Of a stretch of DNA of 64,000 nucleotides, positions 47,201 to 59,949 are shown one piece after another. The notes beneath the pieces are model-generated. The model saw only the letters and a list, made by a program, of their open reading frames with translations. It was not told the DNA's origin and searched no databases. This DNA comes from Rhabditoides inermis (lineage: Eukaryota > Nematoda > Chromadorea > Rhabditida > Rhabditidae): NCBI GenBank assembly GCA_963966185.1, contig CAWZYM010000129.1, forward strand, positions 1,065,001-1,129,000. The letters run 5' to 3'. Each line of letters opens with the position of its first letter. Positions within the stretch are counted from its first letter, which is position 1. Made by a program: the position numbers and the translations under genes.

Positions 47201-47720
47201 TATTGAAAAATGTTTCAGAGACAATACGTTGCACCTCATAAACATCTCAGAATCTCACTTGTCACTCTATCACTATCACCATCCCTTTCGTGTCGTGCCT
47301 TCTCCCACATGCTTCTACCCATATTCATCTTCACAGTAACCATTCACTCATTTACACATTCCTCTCTCGGTTCCAGATACATACAAAAACAAAAACATGG
47401 AACACTACCCCACCTTGACTTCATTACTCGTCGCTCTCTCCTCTGTTCCGGGCACTGCTCCCATCGTGTACACCAGACCGACCACTGCCAGGATGACGAG
47501 AAGGGACAGGAAGTGGCGCTTCAGGCGCGGCAGCGAGCGCCACCACTGAAAACATGCATGCCACATAAAAGAGGCAAAATGCAGCAATTTTCGGTATGCC
47601 AGTCTTGTCCAAGTACAAGCTCGCTTGCATGATACTCGAATGTCGACAATTCGACACTGCTAACTCACTGCTCACCTCGCCATATTTCCGTGACACCGTG
47701 ACACGGGACGGGAACTATTT
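41382..47720 (-). CDS. ER mannosyl-oligosaccharide 1,2-alpha-mannosidase (class I, GH47)
   Basis: This is a type II membrane enzyme that trims mannose from N-glycans in the ER/Golgi and marks misfolded glycoproteins. Exons in order: about 47676 upward (RKYGE, start not fixed), 47414-47545 ([12 protein letters not shown] then the anchor [14 protein letters not shown]), 46925-47125 (Gly/Glu-rich stem), 46678-46793 ([19 protein letters not shown]), 46406-46476 ([17 protein letters not shown]), 46012-46145, 45782-45877, 45515-45624 ([20 protein letters not shown]), about 44810-44900, 44567-44659 ([16 protein letters not shown]), 43389-43486, 43172-43251, 42972-43112 (PEIAHYNW), 41932-42041 ([18 protein letters not shown]), 41753-41832, 41524-41613 and 41382-41429 ([11 protein letters not shown], stop). 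These are the family landmarks, including the Ca-site Thr near FNTEGHP. The true initiator lies in or upstream of the exon at 47676. Two mobile repeats sit in introns. It is close to MAN1B1; Golgi class I mannosidases are the alternative. Confidence 0.93.
42355..42842. mobile_element. Foldback-like repeat with CCTCAGATTTTG subrepeats in a mannosidase intron
   Basis: Ends near TAAAGTAGCGGACAGACTCAAATC (left) and, inverted, GCTAAAGCGAGAGACAAACTCAAATC (right) resemble each other. Both flanks hold several copies of CCTCAGAT, with the right flank in the opposite sense. A unique centre of about 180 bases lies between. No coding sequence is seen. Confidence 0.6.
43642..44394 (-). mobile_element. Composite foldback/hairpin element, copy 3, in a mannosidase intron
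   Basis: On the minus strand it begins ATTATCTGTTAAAAAGTAC at 44394. Foldback arms follow around a GA-rich loop (44292-44390 and 44060-44165). A shared block CTGATTCCCAAGCTCTGTCG comes next, then about 280 bases homologous to 12318-12749, ending in the GAGAGGGCGC hairpin and CTAA before T. At about 753 bases it is the shortest of the three. It enlarges the intron between exons 44567-44659 and 43389-43486. Confidence 0.82.
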
Positions 47721-50420
47721 GTACATCAATTCACCATTGCCCATATTTGATCGAAACCCCCGACTCTTTCTGTCTCACCGTCATGTGGTGCATGTCCGCG
47801 TGCAGTGCCACCACGGCACCCACTACCGCCAGCAACACGCGACTACGAATAATGAGAGGGGGCAAGGCTACAACGGGGCGAGTCACATTCACATCCATCA
47901 ACGCGAGCTCAATCGACAATCAATAAATCGTGTTATAGACGAACTGTGAATAGTGGAACGAAGTTGGGGACGGAGGACCAGAAACCACGGCAACTGTCAC
48001 ATAAAAATATACGACATAGAGACAATGTGCAATGTCGCAGCTAAGAAATATGCAAATTGCGTGGTGGTGGTGTCAGCCAGTCGTCATGGCTATGAGTGAT
48101 GGAGACAAGGGTAGAGGAAGAGAGAGAAGAAATGAATGAACAGTGAACACATTGCTGTCTGCTGTAACCGAGAAAGAAGTCCAAGGTCGTCCTTTGGGCG
48201 CGAAGAGACAGCATTGTCCTCCTTGAGAGGCGCATATTGCCAGACCTCATCATAGATAGAGACACTCGTCTATTCAACACGCCTATGGAAGAGAAGAGGA
48301 GGGAGAAGACAATGGAATGCGGAATGATGAGACCAATAAAGGCGGCTCGGCTGGGAGACACACTAGAATTAAATCCGAACAAGTAATTGCTTTCTGAATG
48401 AGAATAAACTAACTACTATTGTGTATTTCAAATACATCTCGGAAACAATCAGATATGTTGAGAGAAAGAATAAGAAGCGATTATCATGTCATAGGAGACA
48501 TCTGCAGTCAGTCTGCTCACTAGATCTGTTTTCTGCATTCTGCTCGCCACAGAGGCAATTGAGTGTAATAGAAACACTCACTACGCCCTACCAAGTGTCT
48601 GTTCTGTTTTTGCCGAGCACGAAATGCGCAATAAACAGCCGATTAAATTGGCCATCAAAGCAAAATCAAATTCAAGTTGTATTCTATTCAAAACAAAAAA
48701 AATTGATCAAATGCGCAACACGTGTCGTGGAATCGATCGAAAAGAAAGGGATACGGATACCACAAGTGAAAACCGAACAGGGCGGAAAAACCAGTAACCA
48801 GGCGAACAATACAACTGTTTCAGTTCGCAACAAAACGGGGAGAAAGTGAAAGGATGCGACGTTTCACGTGTTAATCACAAGGAAGACCTAGATATGCCGA
48901 AGAGGAAGTGAAGTGGAAACGAACGGCTAATGGGAGAAGGGATTCGGATGCACATCGATCGGGGATTAGGAGATGAGAAAGTGAGAGCGACGGAGACCCA
49001 TGTCAACATTGCCTATGCGATACCATCTCAGTCAGCAGACGGACAGATGATCAATCTATGCGATTACACAACGAACCCCGTTCGGTTAGCCTGTACAACA
49101 GATATGTCATTTCAGGTTGTCATATTCCGATTAATACACCAGTAGTTAAATGATAGTTGCATTGATTGACTCACTCGAACGAGACTGAATGGTGTCGCCT
49201 TGCTGGAGGGTCGAACGAGGAACGGGAGTTCGTCCTCCTGACGACGAAACGAGTTGATCATCACGAAAAACTCTACATACGATCCTACCTGAATTGCATA
49301 ATTAAATGGTATACAACTCAAATGCAATGCGGCGGGGGAAAGTGCGAACAAACACTACACCCATTCAGTTCTACACTCGCGACCAGAGAGAAAACAGGTT
49401 GATTGCAATCAACTCCAAAGTACCCCGCGGATAGGCAAATCAAGTGGTATGCAATACTATAAACGCATCAACTCGGAAACGTACAACCATCCAAATAAGG
49501 TAAATTTTGTATAAAATAGTACACAACACCCACAAACATTGCGCTAAAACAAATAAGTGTGTCGTCAATAGGGTTAATCCGTACGCGGAAAAAATCGATA
49601 TAGCCCTCCTCATCTAACCAGCCGAGGCGACTTGATATATTTTTGAACATCGCCTTTCTGTATAGTTTGTGTATGTATTGCGATCCATTTCATGTTCACA
49701 GACCCTCACACTCTCCGCCACCACAGCTGTTCCCATCCCCTCTCCCCCCTCTCCTCCTCCTCTCTGTTTGCGGGTGCTCATGGCTCTCTCACGTGCTCCT
49801 TCCTCTGGAAAAACGGTGGAGGGCGGGTGCGCGTGAGACTCGAGCCTCAATCGATCGGCAGGATGACCTCACTTGGCTTGACAGTGAGTGGCGCAATGAG
49901 CCGCCAGCGGTTCCATCTGCCACCGTGACCCGATCTCTGTCTAGCTCACTACTACACCAATCTCGTCACTCTCTCACCACATGTAGCACGTGATTCTTCT
50001 GTCTAGCAGTAACACGGACCACGCACGTACATTCATAGTGCATCGGCACTTTCTATTTATACATCGATGCCCCCTTATCATCGTACAACCGCATTACCAT
50101 CCAGTGGTGGTTCTCATTCGCTCTCTCTGCCATAAATCGGAGAACATGTTTCGGGGCGCATGTTCCGATGTTCCGCACCGTATGAGCACGTTTCCGTTTT
50201 CCGATTGTGTGTTTTTGTCGCTTCTCGGCTTTTCGCACACTGACACACCGTCAACTGTTTGCGTTTGATCAAGAGAGAACGTCTTTCCTACACTACTCTC
50301 TCATCAGTCGAACCGCTTATCATCAAGCATCAGCCGCTATCACTCAGCTGACTGCGCCGCCGCGCATCTCTCTCTCCCACTCACTGTCCCGCCTTATTTG
50401 GGGTGTTCGTCATTCGTTAT
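47720..50420. other. Intergenic region, no confident gene
   Basis: Several open stretches occur, for example a plus-strand frame of about 70 codons ending at 48385 (LLERRILPDLIIDRDTRLFN) and 48421-48849, but none shows a consistent splice chain, signal or known domain. The region presumably holds the promoters of the mannosidase (minus) and BTB (plus) genes. Confidence 0.5.
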
Positions 50421-51107
50421 ATGATGCTGTCTTCGTGTGACTCTGATTGCGAGATGGAGCTCGACTTTCTAGACTTCGCACCAACTATGGCCGACTGGAC
50501 CGCCAAGGCCGCACTCAGACAGTTTGAGGTTCGTGGAACTTTGTTATTGTTTTACTCGTTATTGTACTGTTTGTATCGTCCCCGTCAGTAGTATGGTATA
50601 AAGAAGAGAAGGAAGAGAGAGAGAGGGGGGGTAGAGAGAGAGGTAGAGAGAAAAAGAGAGAGAGCGAGAGGGAGCGAGAGAGGGAGGGAGGGAGAGAGGG
50701 AGAGAGAGAGTCTTTCAGCTCGTTCTCGACGGTGGCTCTGTGTTCATCAACGCCCACTGGATGGCGGAGCTTTCGCCTTACTTTGCCCAGCTCTGCTTCG
50801 ACGGCACCTTCACGGTGGGTTACGGTACTTTAAATTTGTATATGGTATTTTTGATACGGTAAGTTATACCTTATACTACGTTATTTTGGATTCGAATTAG
50901 ACTATGTAACGTTTGATAATGATAATTACGATATTTTGCTGTTACCGTAATCTTGTCGTACGATGTTTCAAAGTACCGTACTCAGGAGGCTCGCAGCGGT
51001 TCGGCTACGATCCCGGATGTGGCGATGAGTGACGTCATCGCACTGCTCGACTACTGCTGTCCGGATGAGCAGTACGGGCTGCGGAAGAGGATCGACGGTG
51101 CGTCCGA

Positions 51108-51145
<38 letters not shown>

Positions 51146-53104
51146 CTACTTCTCTCTCTTCTTGTTCTCTTCCTCTTCATTTCACATGTTCTCTATCCCG
51201 CTGACTGTTCTCCCACTATGTTGGTATCTTAGTGATGTTTGGTACGGTTACTTGTCCTATAGTTCCTGGATGATCAATCATTCTCTCTCTCTCATGTGAT
51301 GTGTTTGTGCAGCAGCCTTGATCTGTTTGGGTTTGCACCGTGTATTATCAGTTCTGTATGAAATGGGATCAGTTACGGGAAGTATAAAAATTGTATTTAG
51401 ATATCTATTTCTTTGTCTCTATACATCTCTCTCCCCCTCTCCTCTCATCCTCCCATTCCAGCCGGAAACCTCGCCTCTCTAATCCACTGCTCCTCGCGAT
51501 TCCAGCTCCCTTCGGGTACGTTTCACTTTCAGCGTTACGTTTGTCCTTGAAACGTTTTGTTAAAATAGTTTCGTAATCTTCACTCATCACTTGACTTGAC
51601 CAGTCATAATCGCATAATCTCACTTTCTTTTTGCCCGTCGTAATCTTATCGGTACCGTTGTTTTCATACGTGGGACACGTATGAAAAGTCTTCAATCAAT
51701 CAGTTTGAATCATTGCTCGATCTCTGGATCGAGATCTGTACTGTGATGCCAGTAAAACGTTGCAAGACAGAAAAATTACAATCAATCAATCAATCAATCA
51801 TTTATCCAGAATCGCTATATCCTGACTATACAACAAGTGCATACGGTACACCACAAGGGCTAAGCGCTGGGAGAAACACAGTTTAGCAACGGGGATGGTA
51901 GGGTCGAAGGTCGAAAGTCGATATTAGATCGATATTCAGTCGATAATCATTCGATTTCCTTTCCATAATCCATTAGAATTAGATACCATTATATATACGA
52001 TAGTGGGGCTCCGGATCTTCCTTTCTTTCCATTATAATCCACAATAGTAACTCCGCGGGTTAGGAAGACAGCGTTCTCATGAGCTATTCCCCGCCTTGCT
52101 CAAGGGTACTGGGGGAAGATCATTTCGACCCGACCGCGCGATGCGAGAGAGGAAGAAAAAAAAAGTGCCATAGACCTCCATCGACCCCCTCCGCAGAAAA
52201 ATTACATCGTACGATAACACAAACATTTTTTTACCAAGTTACAAAACATGTCACCATCATTCTTAGTATTTATTTCACGTACACAATATGATAAGTGATA
52301 AAATACTCTATATGGAATGGACCCAGTTCTTCATTGCAGTGTTCTCGGCCACGGAGTCGTTCATCGAGTGTTCTCTTCTCTCCTCGGAGGCCAAGCCCCT
52401 CGCAATCGTCGACGCCATTCTGGAGGCACAGGCAGCGCAGATGCGGTGAGCACATTATCAAGAGATTAGATCATACGGAGTATAGTGCCATAGTCTTCCT
52501 CCGACCTCCTCCGCAGAGTAACCTTTACCTTTACCTTTACGGTTGGTTGATTTATACTGTCCGAGAAGATGTGTGATGAAAGAACAATGATGATTAGCGT
52601 GAATTGGTTGTTGAAATTCTGCAGCCATCGTTATTGACTTGAACTTGTTAGTGTAATATAATACGAATATAATACATATAATCTGATGTATTATATTTTT
52701 GATCTTTCCAGCCCCTCTCTCATCTCGCAGCTCCACAAGAAGTTCGCCTCGTACGGGTACGAAGCTGTGGTTGAGGTGAGTGAGATGACACACCATAGCC
52801 CCTTTTGGTCACGCCCCTTTTTAAGCTTGCTAACTTGGTAACCCGTACTTGGTGTAGACGTAAATGGGTGAATGCATTACATATCCCTCCACCCTGACCC
52901 CGCCCACTCTGACCCCGCCCCCCGTGACCCCTCCCTCATTGACCCGCCCCCCGTGACCCCGCCCCCTTGCAGTCGCTGAAGGGTCTGCCGGCTGATGTGT
53001 CGGCCTCTCTACTGGAGCAGAGCCGCAAGTATCTGCCCCGTATCCTCGCCCCGCCCATGTCTGCCTATCACTGGAACGACTTCAGCCGGAGAATGTTCTT
53101 TTGA
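50421..53104 (+). CDS. BTB/POZ-domain-like protein, seven exons
   Basis: Exons about 50421-50527, 50720-50813, 50986-51090, 51460-51518, 52341-52446, 52711-52774 and 52973-53104 join in phase to about 220 residues and end in TGA. The first exon gives MMLSSCDSDCEMELDFLDFAP. The second reads LVLDGGSVFINAHWMAELSPYFAQLCFDGTF, the typical BTB pattern in which a Val-rich strand and a buried His/Trp region precede SPYF. The third has MSDVIALLDYCCP, matching the helix after the BTB exposed strand, and later exons (IECSLLSSEAKPLAIVDAILE) are helical, as in nematode BTB proteins with a C-terminal helical extension. BTB domains mediate dimerisation and often Cullin-3 binding; no partner domain is visible, so the role is open. 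An intron contains a mobile repeat (51779-52180). Initiation could also be at the ATG at 50424 or 50454. Confidence 0.8.
51779..52185. mobile_element. Second copy of the TACGGTACACCACAA repeat, in a BTB-gene intron
   Basis: The (AATC)n tract and the 60-base lead-in are the same as at 16945-17016, and TACGGTACACCACAA follows at about 51842. The following 290 bases match the polymerase-intron copy only as its reverse complement (GGGCTAAGCGCTGGGAGAAAC first, GCGATGCGAGAGAGG last). The far inverted repeat is missing; the segment ends in an A-rich run. Confidence 0.72.
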
Positions 53105-53108
53105 GGTA

Positions 53109-53179
<71 letters not shown>

Positions 53180-54900
53180 TCCCCTTCTCTCTCTTTCAGC
53201 GTGTCGGACTGTCGAGCAGGGTGCTGTTCCGACCTGCTGCCTCTATTGGCCCCCTCCTGCACGCATTTAATCGCGAGCGTCGCCTCGCCCTCTAGACCAC
53301 GCCCCCTCTAGCCCTGCCCTTTTTGGTGCGCCCGGGTGTTTATGAATTGAGGTGTGCTAGGCTGTGTCTGTGTAGCTGTCTTTATCTTCTTCACTCACCA
53401 TAATATGTAGATTGTGCATGATAGTGTATGTAAATAGCTTGTACAGTGTATCTATCGTATTTTGTGTCTACGAGTCTCTCGCAACCGTTTCACCACCCGC
53501 ATCCAGATCTTTTGACAAGTTTCTCGAGTTTGTGTATTTTGTGTACAGTATGTTGTATTTTTAATACCTTGGCGCTCAGCGCTTGCTTGATAAATCACTA
53601 ATAAGCTTTTTTTGCGATGTTTCTTCACAAACATTTCGGTCTCATTGTTGTCAATGTTTTTTTTTACGAAGGTCGACATTGCTAGGACAGAGTCATTAAC
53701 ATATGTGAAGAAGAGAACAATTCGCATTCTGATCTGTGGATACTGGCTCTGTGACGAGAAGACCGACATTAGCCAGATGTTTGACCAAAGATCGATCTCC
53801 GAGATATCTTCAGCCAGCACCCAGTACTCGTACATCGGCTCAATTAAAAATTGGATTGCATTCACCACCGATCCTGGTTTTTTTTGCTGTGAGTATGCTA
53901 TCGTACCCTTTTCACTCCTCTATTGTTGGTGTTCTCACCTGTTGTTTGTTATTTGCTCATCGATCATCGATTGTTTTGTTGTTCTGTTTGTCATCAACCG
54001 TTATGTCGTTTTGTTTGTTAGATAAAGGGCTGAGCTAATTCAAATACGATCGAGTACACGACTATACACACACACACTACACACTTCTACACAGTCATTA
54101 ACCCCTATTTCTTGATCTCTTTACACCGTCCTACACGCTGTGTAAAACTCAGTTTTTTACACGCCAGCGCCGTGTTGCACTCAGTGCTATTCCAATCTCG
54201 CCGTGTAGAAAATTTTTGTGTAGTACACTGTGTAGAACAGTATCTGAGAACAATGACCCGACTGATTTTGATACGGTCAGTTTACATGAGCGCCTCCGAC
54301 TTCAAGGAATCATCGCGAAACATGACGAAATTAGTACTTCATATTACTTCATATTGGCATTACGAATTACGGAAAACAAGGTTGAGATACTGGAACTTGA
54401 AATTACGAATGGAATGTGTTGTATAACCATAATACGATAAGTTATTTCAATATTAAAGAACTTCTGATACTCGCTCCTGAGGATAAGTGTTTTAATTTTG
54501 CTCAAAATGTGATAGCGACTATACTAAAATAACTGAATAACCTAACGACGTGAATTCATGGCTTTGGCACACAAGACATTAATACATGCAAAAAGAACGG
54601 CTACTTGAACACAACATTGATGATCATTCTGACATCCTTCCATGGTTAGCCCACGCCCGCGCAGATTCGTGCATGTATCCCTTATCAACTCCTATCACCA
54701 CATGGCGTGATAATAAATCTTTTAGAATTTGCGAGGTGTTACCCTGATAATACCAGCCATTGTTCCACTCCACGTGGCAAAACGGATAACTTTTAATTGC
54801 TAGTTTTCCGAATGAATCTAATCATTATTACGGTATTACGGTTTTTTCTCTGAAATACTTTAAACGAAAAATGTGTGTATTGTATATTTACTTTACTATC
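53105..54900 (+). other. Region downstream of the BTB gene with weak coding signals
   Basis: A (CT)n tract follows the BTB stop and ends in TTTCAG at about 53200. The 32-codon frame after it (RVGLSSRVLFRP... to TAG at 53295) might be a 3' UTR or alternative last exon. Farther on, frames at about 53660-53890 (ILICGYWLCDEKTDISQMFD) and 54240-54440 (LHERLRLQGIIAKHDEI ... NGMCC) read like protein on the plus strand, but I could not find splice sites that keep phase between them. A very short gene or gene remnant is possible. Confidence 0.35.
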
Positions 54901-54913
54901 ATACTATCATAGG

Positions 54914-55005
54914 ATGCGACTTCTTGTTTTATCCCTTCTCTGCGCAACTGTCTGGGCAGGAGTGATGGTACACGAAAGAGAACCTCTCTCCAAGTCACAG
55001 GTACC

Positions 55006-55052
<47 letters not shown>

Positions 55053-55637
55053 TCCTTCCCAGGTCGTCTCACAAGCCAGGGCCTTCGCCTCGAATCCGGA
55101 AAATCTCTCGGCAGCCTGTTCCATCTGCTCGCTTATTGTGGATGGAGTGCAGGTATGTTGCGTGTTATTGAATGTTTCTCATTCCATCATCTTCCCTTGC
55201 CCCCGAGTAGTCGGTCCCCCCAGTTTATTTTCCCGTCGCACCCGCCAAGCCCGGTCTACGTGGACAATTGCTGGATCAACGGTACCCGCTACATGTTCGT
55301 TGCTGGCTTTGGAATTTGAGGAATCCTCGGAGAACGGAGTTGAACCCGCCGAGTACACTTTCTACAATGGCTGTCGCGACGTCAACCCAAGCGTGAGACC
55401 AAGCACACCACCCCTCCTGCACGTCGGATCCCGACAAGAAGGAACCACCGACAGATACTTCACGCAGACTAAACCCTTTGTGTTTCATCTCCGTTGTTGT
55501 ATTCTTGATATCGGCAGTAAATCAATTCAATTCAATTGAATGTTTGTTTGTTTATTTTTTGTTTATTTATTGTTTGTTTCCACAGGATCTTCTGAAGCAG
55601 GGCAAGGCCGAAGCGGAGATCAACTCATTTGTCAAGT

Positions 55638-55673
<36 letters not shown>

Positions 55674-56401
55674 TTTCAGAAGCGCGTGCAACGCTCTGAA
55701 CATCGAGCAGAAGCACATCTGCGACAATATCATGCTGGTGTTTGGTGTGAGTTTGGAGAATCCAACAGGCGATCCTCGATCCCTTCTCTCCCCTTCTTAT
55801 CACTCTTATCACCCCACGCAATGCGTTCGATCCTAGGCCTTTCCCCGTCTAGACCACAAAAGCTTCGAAAAAGTTCGATAATAATATTTTAGAGTGAGAT
55901 CTACTACGTCCTCGAGCGCGCCGTGTTCACCCCGCAAGAGATGTGCGGCGCGTTCGTCAAGGTGGGCGGGGTCAGAAGGGGCGGGGCGAGTGAGACAGAC
56001 GCGAATAGCTGCGATCGTAAGAGGGCGGGGTCATAAGGGGCGGAGCCTCATCGACGCTTCCAGGACTGCGGCGATGTCAACATGCAGACGCTGTGGAACA
56101 TGACGATTCCCGGCGACAAGCCGCCAGTGAAACCGTGGCCGACGGTCGAGGTGGGCGGGGCTTGTGGGGGCGGGACCTATCGTTGTTCAGAGCGGCGGAA
56201 AGACTATGCGAGTGCTTCACCTATCCGACATTCATATCGATCGACAGTACGCGGAGGGAAGTGAGGTGAGGTCTTCCCTCCCCCTCTAACCTCTCTCTCT
56301 CTCATTCTAGGCGGACTGTCAAAAAGACGGCGGACCTCTGTACGACTTCTGCTGTCGAGACTACAAGCCCACTGCTGGAGATAGGGAGAGGAAGAGTGAG
56401 A

Positions 56402-56441
<40 letters not shown>

Positions 56442-56443
56442 CG

Positions 56444-56524
<81 letters not shown>

Positions 56525-56979
56525 CCCTCCCCTCAGGCATCGTAGCGCCGGCCGGCCACTGGGGCTCGCCCTACCCCTGCGATGTGCCGTTCCGAACTTT
56601 CGACTCCGCCCTCAAACACATAGCAGAGACCGAGAAGGTGGGGGCGGGCCGAAAAGGGGCAGAGCTTAGAGTATTCAGATTTTCTGCAACCTGGAAGAGT
56701 AGAAAATATTTTGAAAGGATGAAAGGGCGGGGCGTAAATGGGCGGATCTTTCAGGATCTCGCCTACATCATCATCACCGGCGATTTCGAGGCGCACGACA
56801 GCTGGGACTACACACGCGAGCTCACCAAGAGCAACATAGAGGTGTGACGGCACCAGGGGGGCGGGGTCAATGTAGGCGGAGCTTCAGAACGTGACGGCCA
56901 CTCTGCTGCACTACTTCCCGCGCACACCGATCTACGTGTCGATTGGAAACCACGAGGGAGTGCCGATGGACGCGTGAGA

Positions 56980-57021
<42 letters not shown>

Positions 57022-57347
57022 AGGGGGAAATGAGAGAGAGGGAGAGAAGGGAGAAATGAGAGAGAGGGAAAGAGAGAGAAATTCCCTCTTTCAGTATGAT
57101 GCCACATCAGTTTGACGAATACTCCACGAGAGGCCCGCAGTGGCTGTACACCATTCTCAAGAATAGCTGGTCGAACTGGCTGCCGAATGAAGCGCTAGAC
57201 GAAGTGCAGTAGTGAGTCTCTCTCCCCCCCCCCCCCCCTCTCTCTCTCTCTCCCTCCCTCCCTCCCTCTCTCTCTCTCTGTCTCTATTTCTCTTTCTCCC
57301 CCCCTCTCTCTGTCCCCTCTCTGTCTCTATTTCTCTCTCTCTCTCTC

Positions 57348-57410
<63 letters not shown>

Positions 57411-57644
57411 ACTCTTCTAGTCGCGCCTCGTACGCGATTCGCCCCCGTCCCGGACTCAAGCTCATCTCCATCAACACCATCTACTGCGCCGAGTTCAACT
57501 TGTGAGTTGAAGATGACTTGAGTCCCTCCACGAACAGCCTTCCAGCTATTTGTACGTGGATCAGGTGGATCCAGACGGTACGCTGCAGTGGCTGATCGAA
57601 CAGCTGCTAGAGTCGGAGAGCAAGGGCGAGAAGGTGAGGCGATC

Positions 57645-57711
<67 letters not shown>

Positions 57712-58970
57712 AACCTCTCTCTCAGGTACACATCATCTCTCACATCCCATCGGGAGCATCGTACTGTCTCAAGGGATGGGCGCACAACTTCTACGATATC
57801 GTCAACAGGTTCTTTATAGTTTATAGATTGTAAAAGTATAAAGAATCATCCAATGTTTTCAGATTCGAAAACACGATCGCCGCGCAGTTCTATGGACACA
57901 CGCACAACGACCACTTCCAGGTAAACAAACACGTAAACAAGTAAACAAACAATGAGGAATTGACAACGCAGAGAGAGTAGTGGCTGTCTCGATCCAGTAT
58001 GCTGCCCTGCGGCCAGGATACATAAACATACTGCGTGTGTGATTACTGACTAACACGGGCAGCCCACGCACCTGTGGTAGTCGATTTTGATATCATCAAG
58101 TTACACAACTTTTTACGCTGAATAATAATATGATCATAACTTTTCCTCATAACTTTCGTAAATGATAGAAACTAATGAGAGAAGACAAATCCACAACAAA
58201 CAGGTGTACTACGAAGACGCGGACGTAAACAAGCGACCGACTCACTTCAACTTTGTCGTGCCTTCCATCACCACATTCCACCACAACAATCCGAGCTATC
58301 GGGTGTATACGATAGATGACGAGGAGAGAGGGAGCTATGTGAGTGGGAGAGAGAGGGGGGAGAGAGAGAGATAGGGGAGAGAGAGAGGGAGGGAGAGAGG
58401 GAGAGAGAGGGGGAGGGGGGAGGAGGAGAGAGAGGGGGGGGGGTATCGAGAGAATTTTCAGACGGTTTTGGACGCTGAGACGTACTACGCGGATCTCGCC
58501 GAGGCGAACAAACCCGGCAATCAGCCGGAGTGGAAACTGGAGTACAAGACCAAGGTGAGTATCTCTCTCCCTCTCTCTATCTTTTTCCTCTCTTTCTCTC
58601 TCTCTCCCTCTCCCTCTCTCTTCCTCTCTCTCTCTCTCTCTCTCCCTCTCTCCCTCTCTCCCCCCCTCTCCAGGAAGCGTACGGCATGGCGGACCTGTCT
58701 CCCGCCTCGTGGCACAAGCTCATCCTGCAACTCGAGACCAACATGACCATGTTCAAGCAGTTCCACGAGTAAGAGAGAGAGAGAGGGAGAGGGAGAGAGA
58801 GGGAGAGGGGGAAGAGAGGGAGAGACCCTCCCTTCAGCCGCTACTGGCGCTACACTGGCCACGAGTCTCTGTGCGTGGACGAGAGGCTGTGTCGGGAGAA
58901 GTACACGTGTGGGATGAAGAGCGCTAGGAGTCACGACGAGGCACACTTCTGTCAACACAACAACAACTAG
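54914..58970 (+). CDS. asm: Acid sphingomyelinase (sphingomyelin phosphodiesterase), complete
   Basis: The enzyme splits sphingomyelin to ceramide and phosphocholine in lysosomes or outside the cell. Seventeen or so small exons join in phase. Exon 1, 54914-55000, gives the signal peptide [17 protein letters not shown] saposin-B domain follows, with Cys pairs in [20 protein letters not shown] and DCGDVN. The metallophosphatase domain has [10 protein letters not shown] (56197-56270), [51 protein letters not shown] and [12 protein letters not shown], so all metal ligands (Asp, His, Asp, Asn, His, GHTH) are visible. The C-terminal region has [20 protein letters not shown] and ends in a Cys-rich stretch ([14 protein letters not shown]) and TAG at 58970. 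Introns are packed with (GA)n or (CT)n tracts. C. elegans has three asm paralogues; which one this corresponds to was not determined. Confidence 0.96.
56400..58680. repeat. (GA)n and (CT)n tracts in acid sphingomyelinase introns
   Basis: Tracts at about 56402-56521, 56982-57080 (GA on the plus strand), 57221-57415, 57642-57718 and 58560-58670 (CT), and 58330-58455 (GA) make up most of their introns. Exons between them are intact. Confidence 0.85.
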
Positions 58971-59175
58971 GATATTGATTAGATAAATACTAAATGATCA
59001 CGATCACGATGAACCTTGTTCGCTCACATTCAGTAGTTTCAAATGCCAAACACGAGGCACACTTCTGCCAGAACAACTAGTCTATTGATTAGATAAATGA
59101 TACATGATCACGATGAAACTCGTTCCTTTGATACTTTCAAATGCCAAAGAACACGAGCCACACTTCATCACTCCT
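58935..59175 (+). repeat. Tandem duplication of the 3' end of the sphingomyelinase gene
   Basis: The block ACGAGGCACACTTCTG ... TATTGATTAGATAAAT ... GATCACGATGAA, which includes the last codons and stop, is repeated in diverged form at about 59051-59118, and a partial third copy (ACACGAGCCACACTTC) is at about 59152. The extra copies are downstream of the stop and so lie in the 3' UTR or beyond. Confidence 0.75.
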
Positions 59176-59355
59176 GTATTCGAATCGAATCCTCTAATGT
59201 CCAGGTGGACATGGATGTGTTCCAACAGAGTTCGCCCGTCATCTATAATTCCCTCACTGTGCTACTGAAAGATCTGTTTGGATCTATCAAGAAGTTCATA
59301 ATATTACGACTTCCGTCAAGGAGCTGCAAGCAGGACAGACGGTTGGGTGGAAAAG

Positions 59356-59898
59356 TTAAAGGTAGTGTACCCTCTGACCGCATGACTTCCATTTTGCAAT
59401 TTGTGTTGTTTATTTGTTCAATCTCATTAATAGAAACATAATTAGTCAATATACTATCCCTTGAAAATATCTTTAACCTTATGCAAATAAGCCTTTAACG
59501 TGAAAGAAACATGAAAACTTCGATTTTATGAAAATTTGACAAATATGTTAAATATTGTTAATACACATTTTTCTAAGTTTATTTTGATTTTGAATGTGAA
59601 TTGAACATCAAAAACAAACCACAAAACCATTAGAACGCATTTTGCGTGCCAAACAAACGAATCACTCCGGTCAGTTGGGTGATGTAACCGCAGTTGGTGA
59701 ACAAGTTTGCGGGCGTGGTTAAAACTGCTTACATTTTCCGGTAAATGTCAAACGTTTAAATTTATTTTTTTATATTTTAAAAATTGTAATTTTTGAAATT
59801 TCAATTATCATGTTATGGAATTCGAACTAACAAATAATGAGCAATAAACTGGTAACAACAACTCATGCAATCAGAATCAGAGGGTACACTACCTTTAA
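59356..59898. mobile_element. TTAA-flanked MITE with 18-bp perfect inverted ends
   Basis: The element starts TTAA-AGGTAGTGTACCCTCTGA and ends with the exact reverse complement followed by TTAA. Total length is 543 bases with the target sites. The AT-rich interior has no gene. The AGG...CCT termini beside TTAA resemble those of the elements at 1487 and 10226, but the rest of the ends differ. Confidence 0.85.
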
Positions 59899-59949
59899 GG
59901 TAGCCAACACATTCATTCTCATACGTTTTTATTATCAAATATCATTTCC

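Noticed and set aside
53452..53868. Minus-strand frame of 138 codons beginning MVNAIQFLIEPMYEY
   Set aside because: The opposite strand reads equally like protein in the same place, and neither shows a known domain or consistent splice sites, so it is not reported as a gene.
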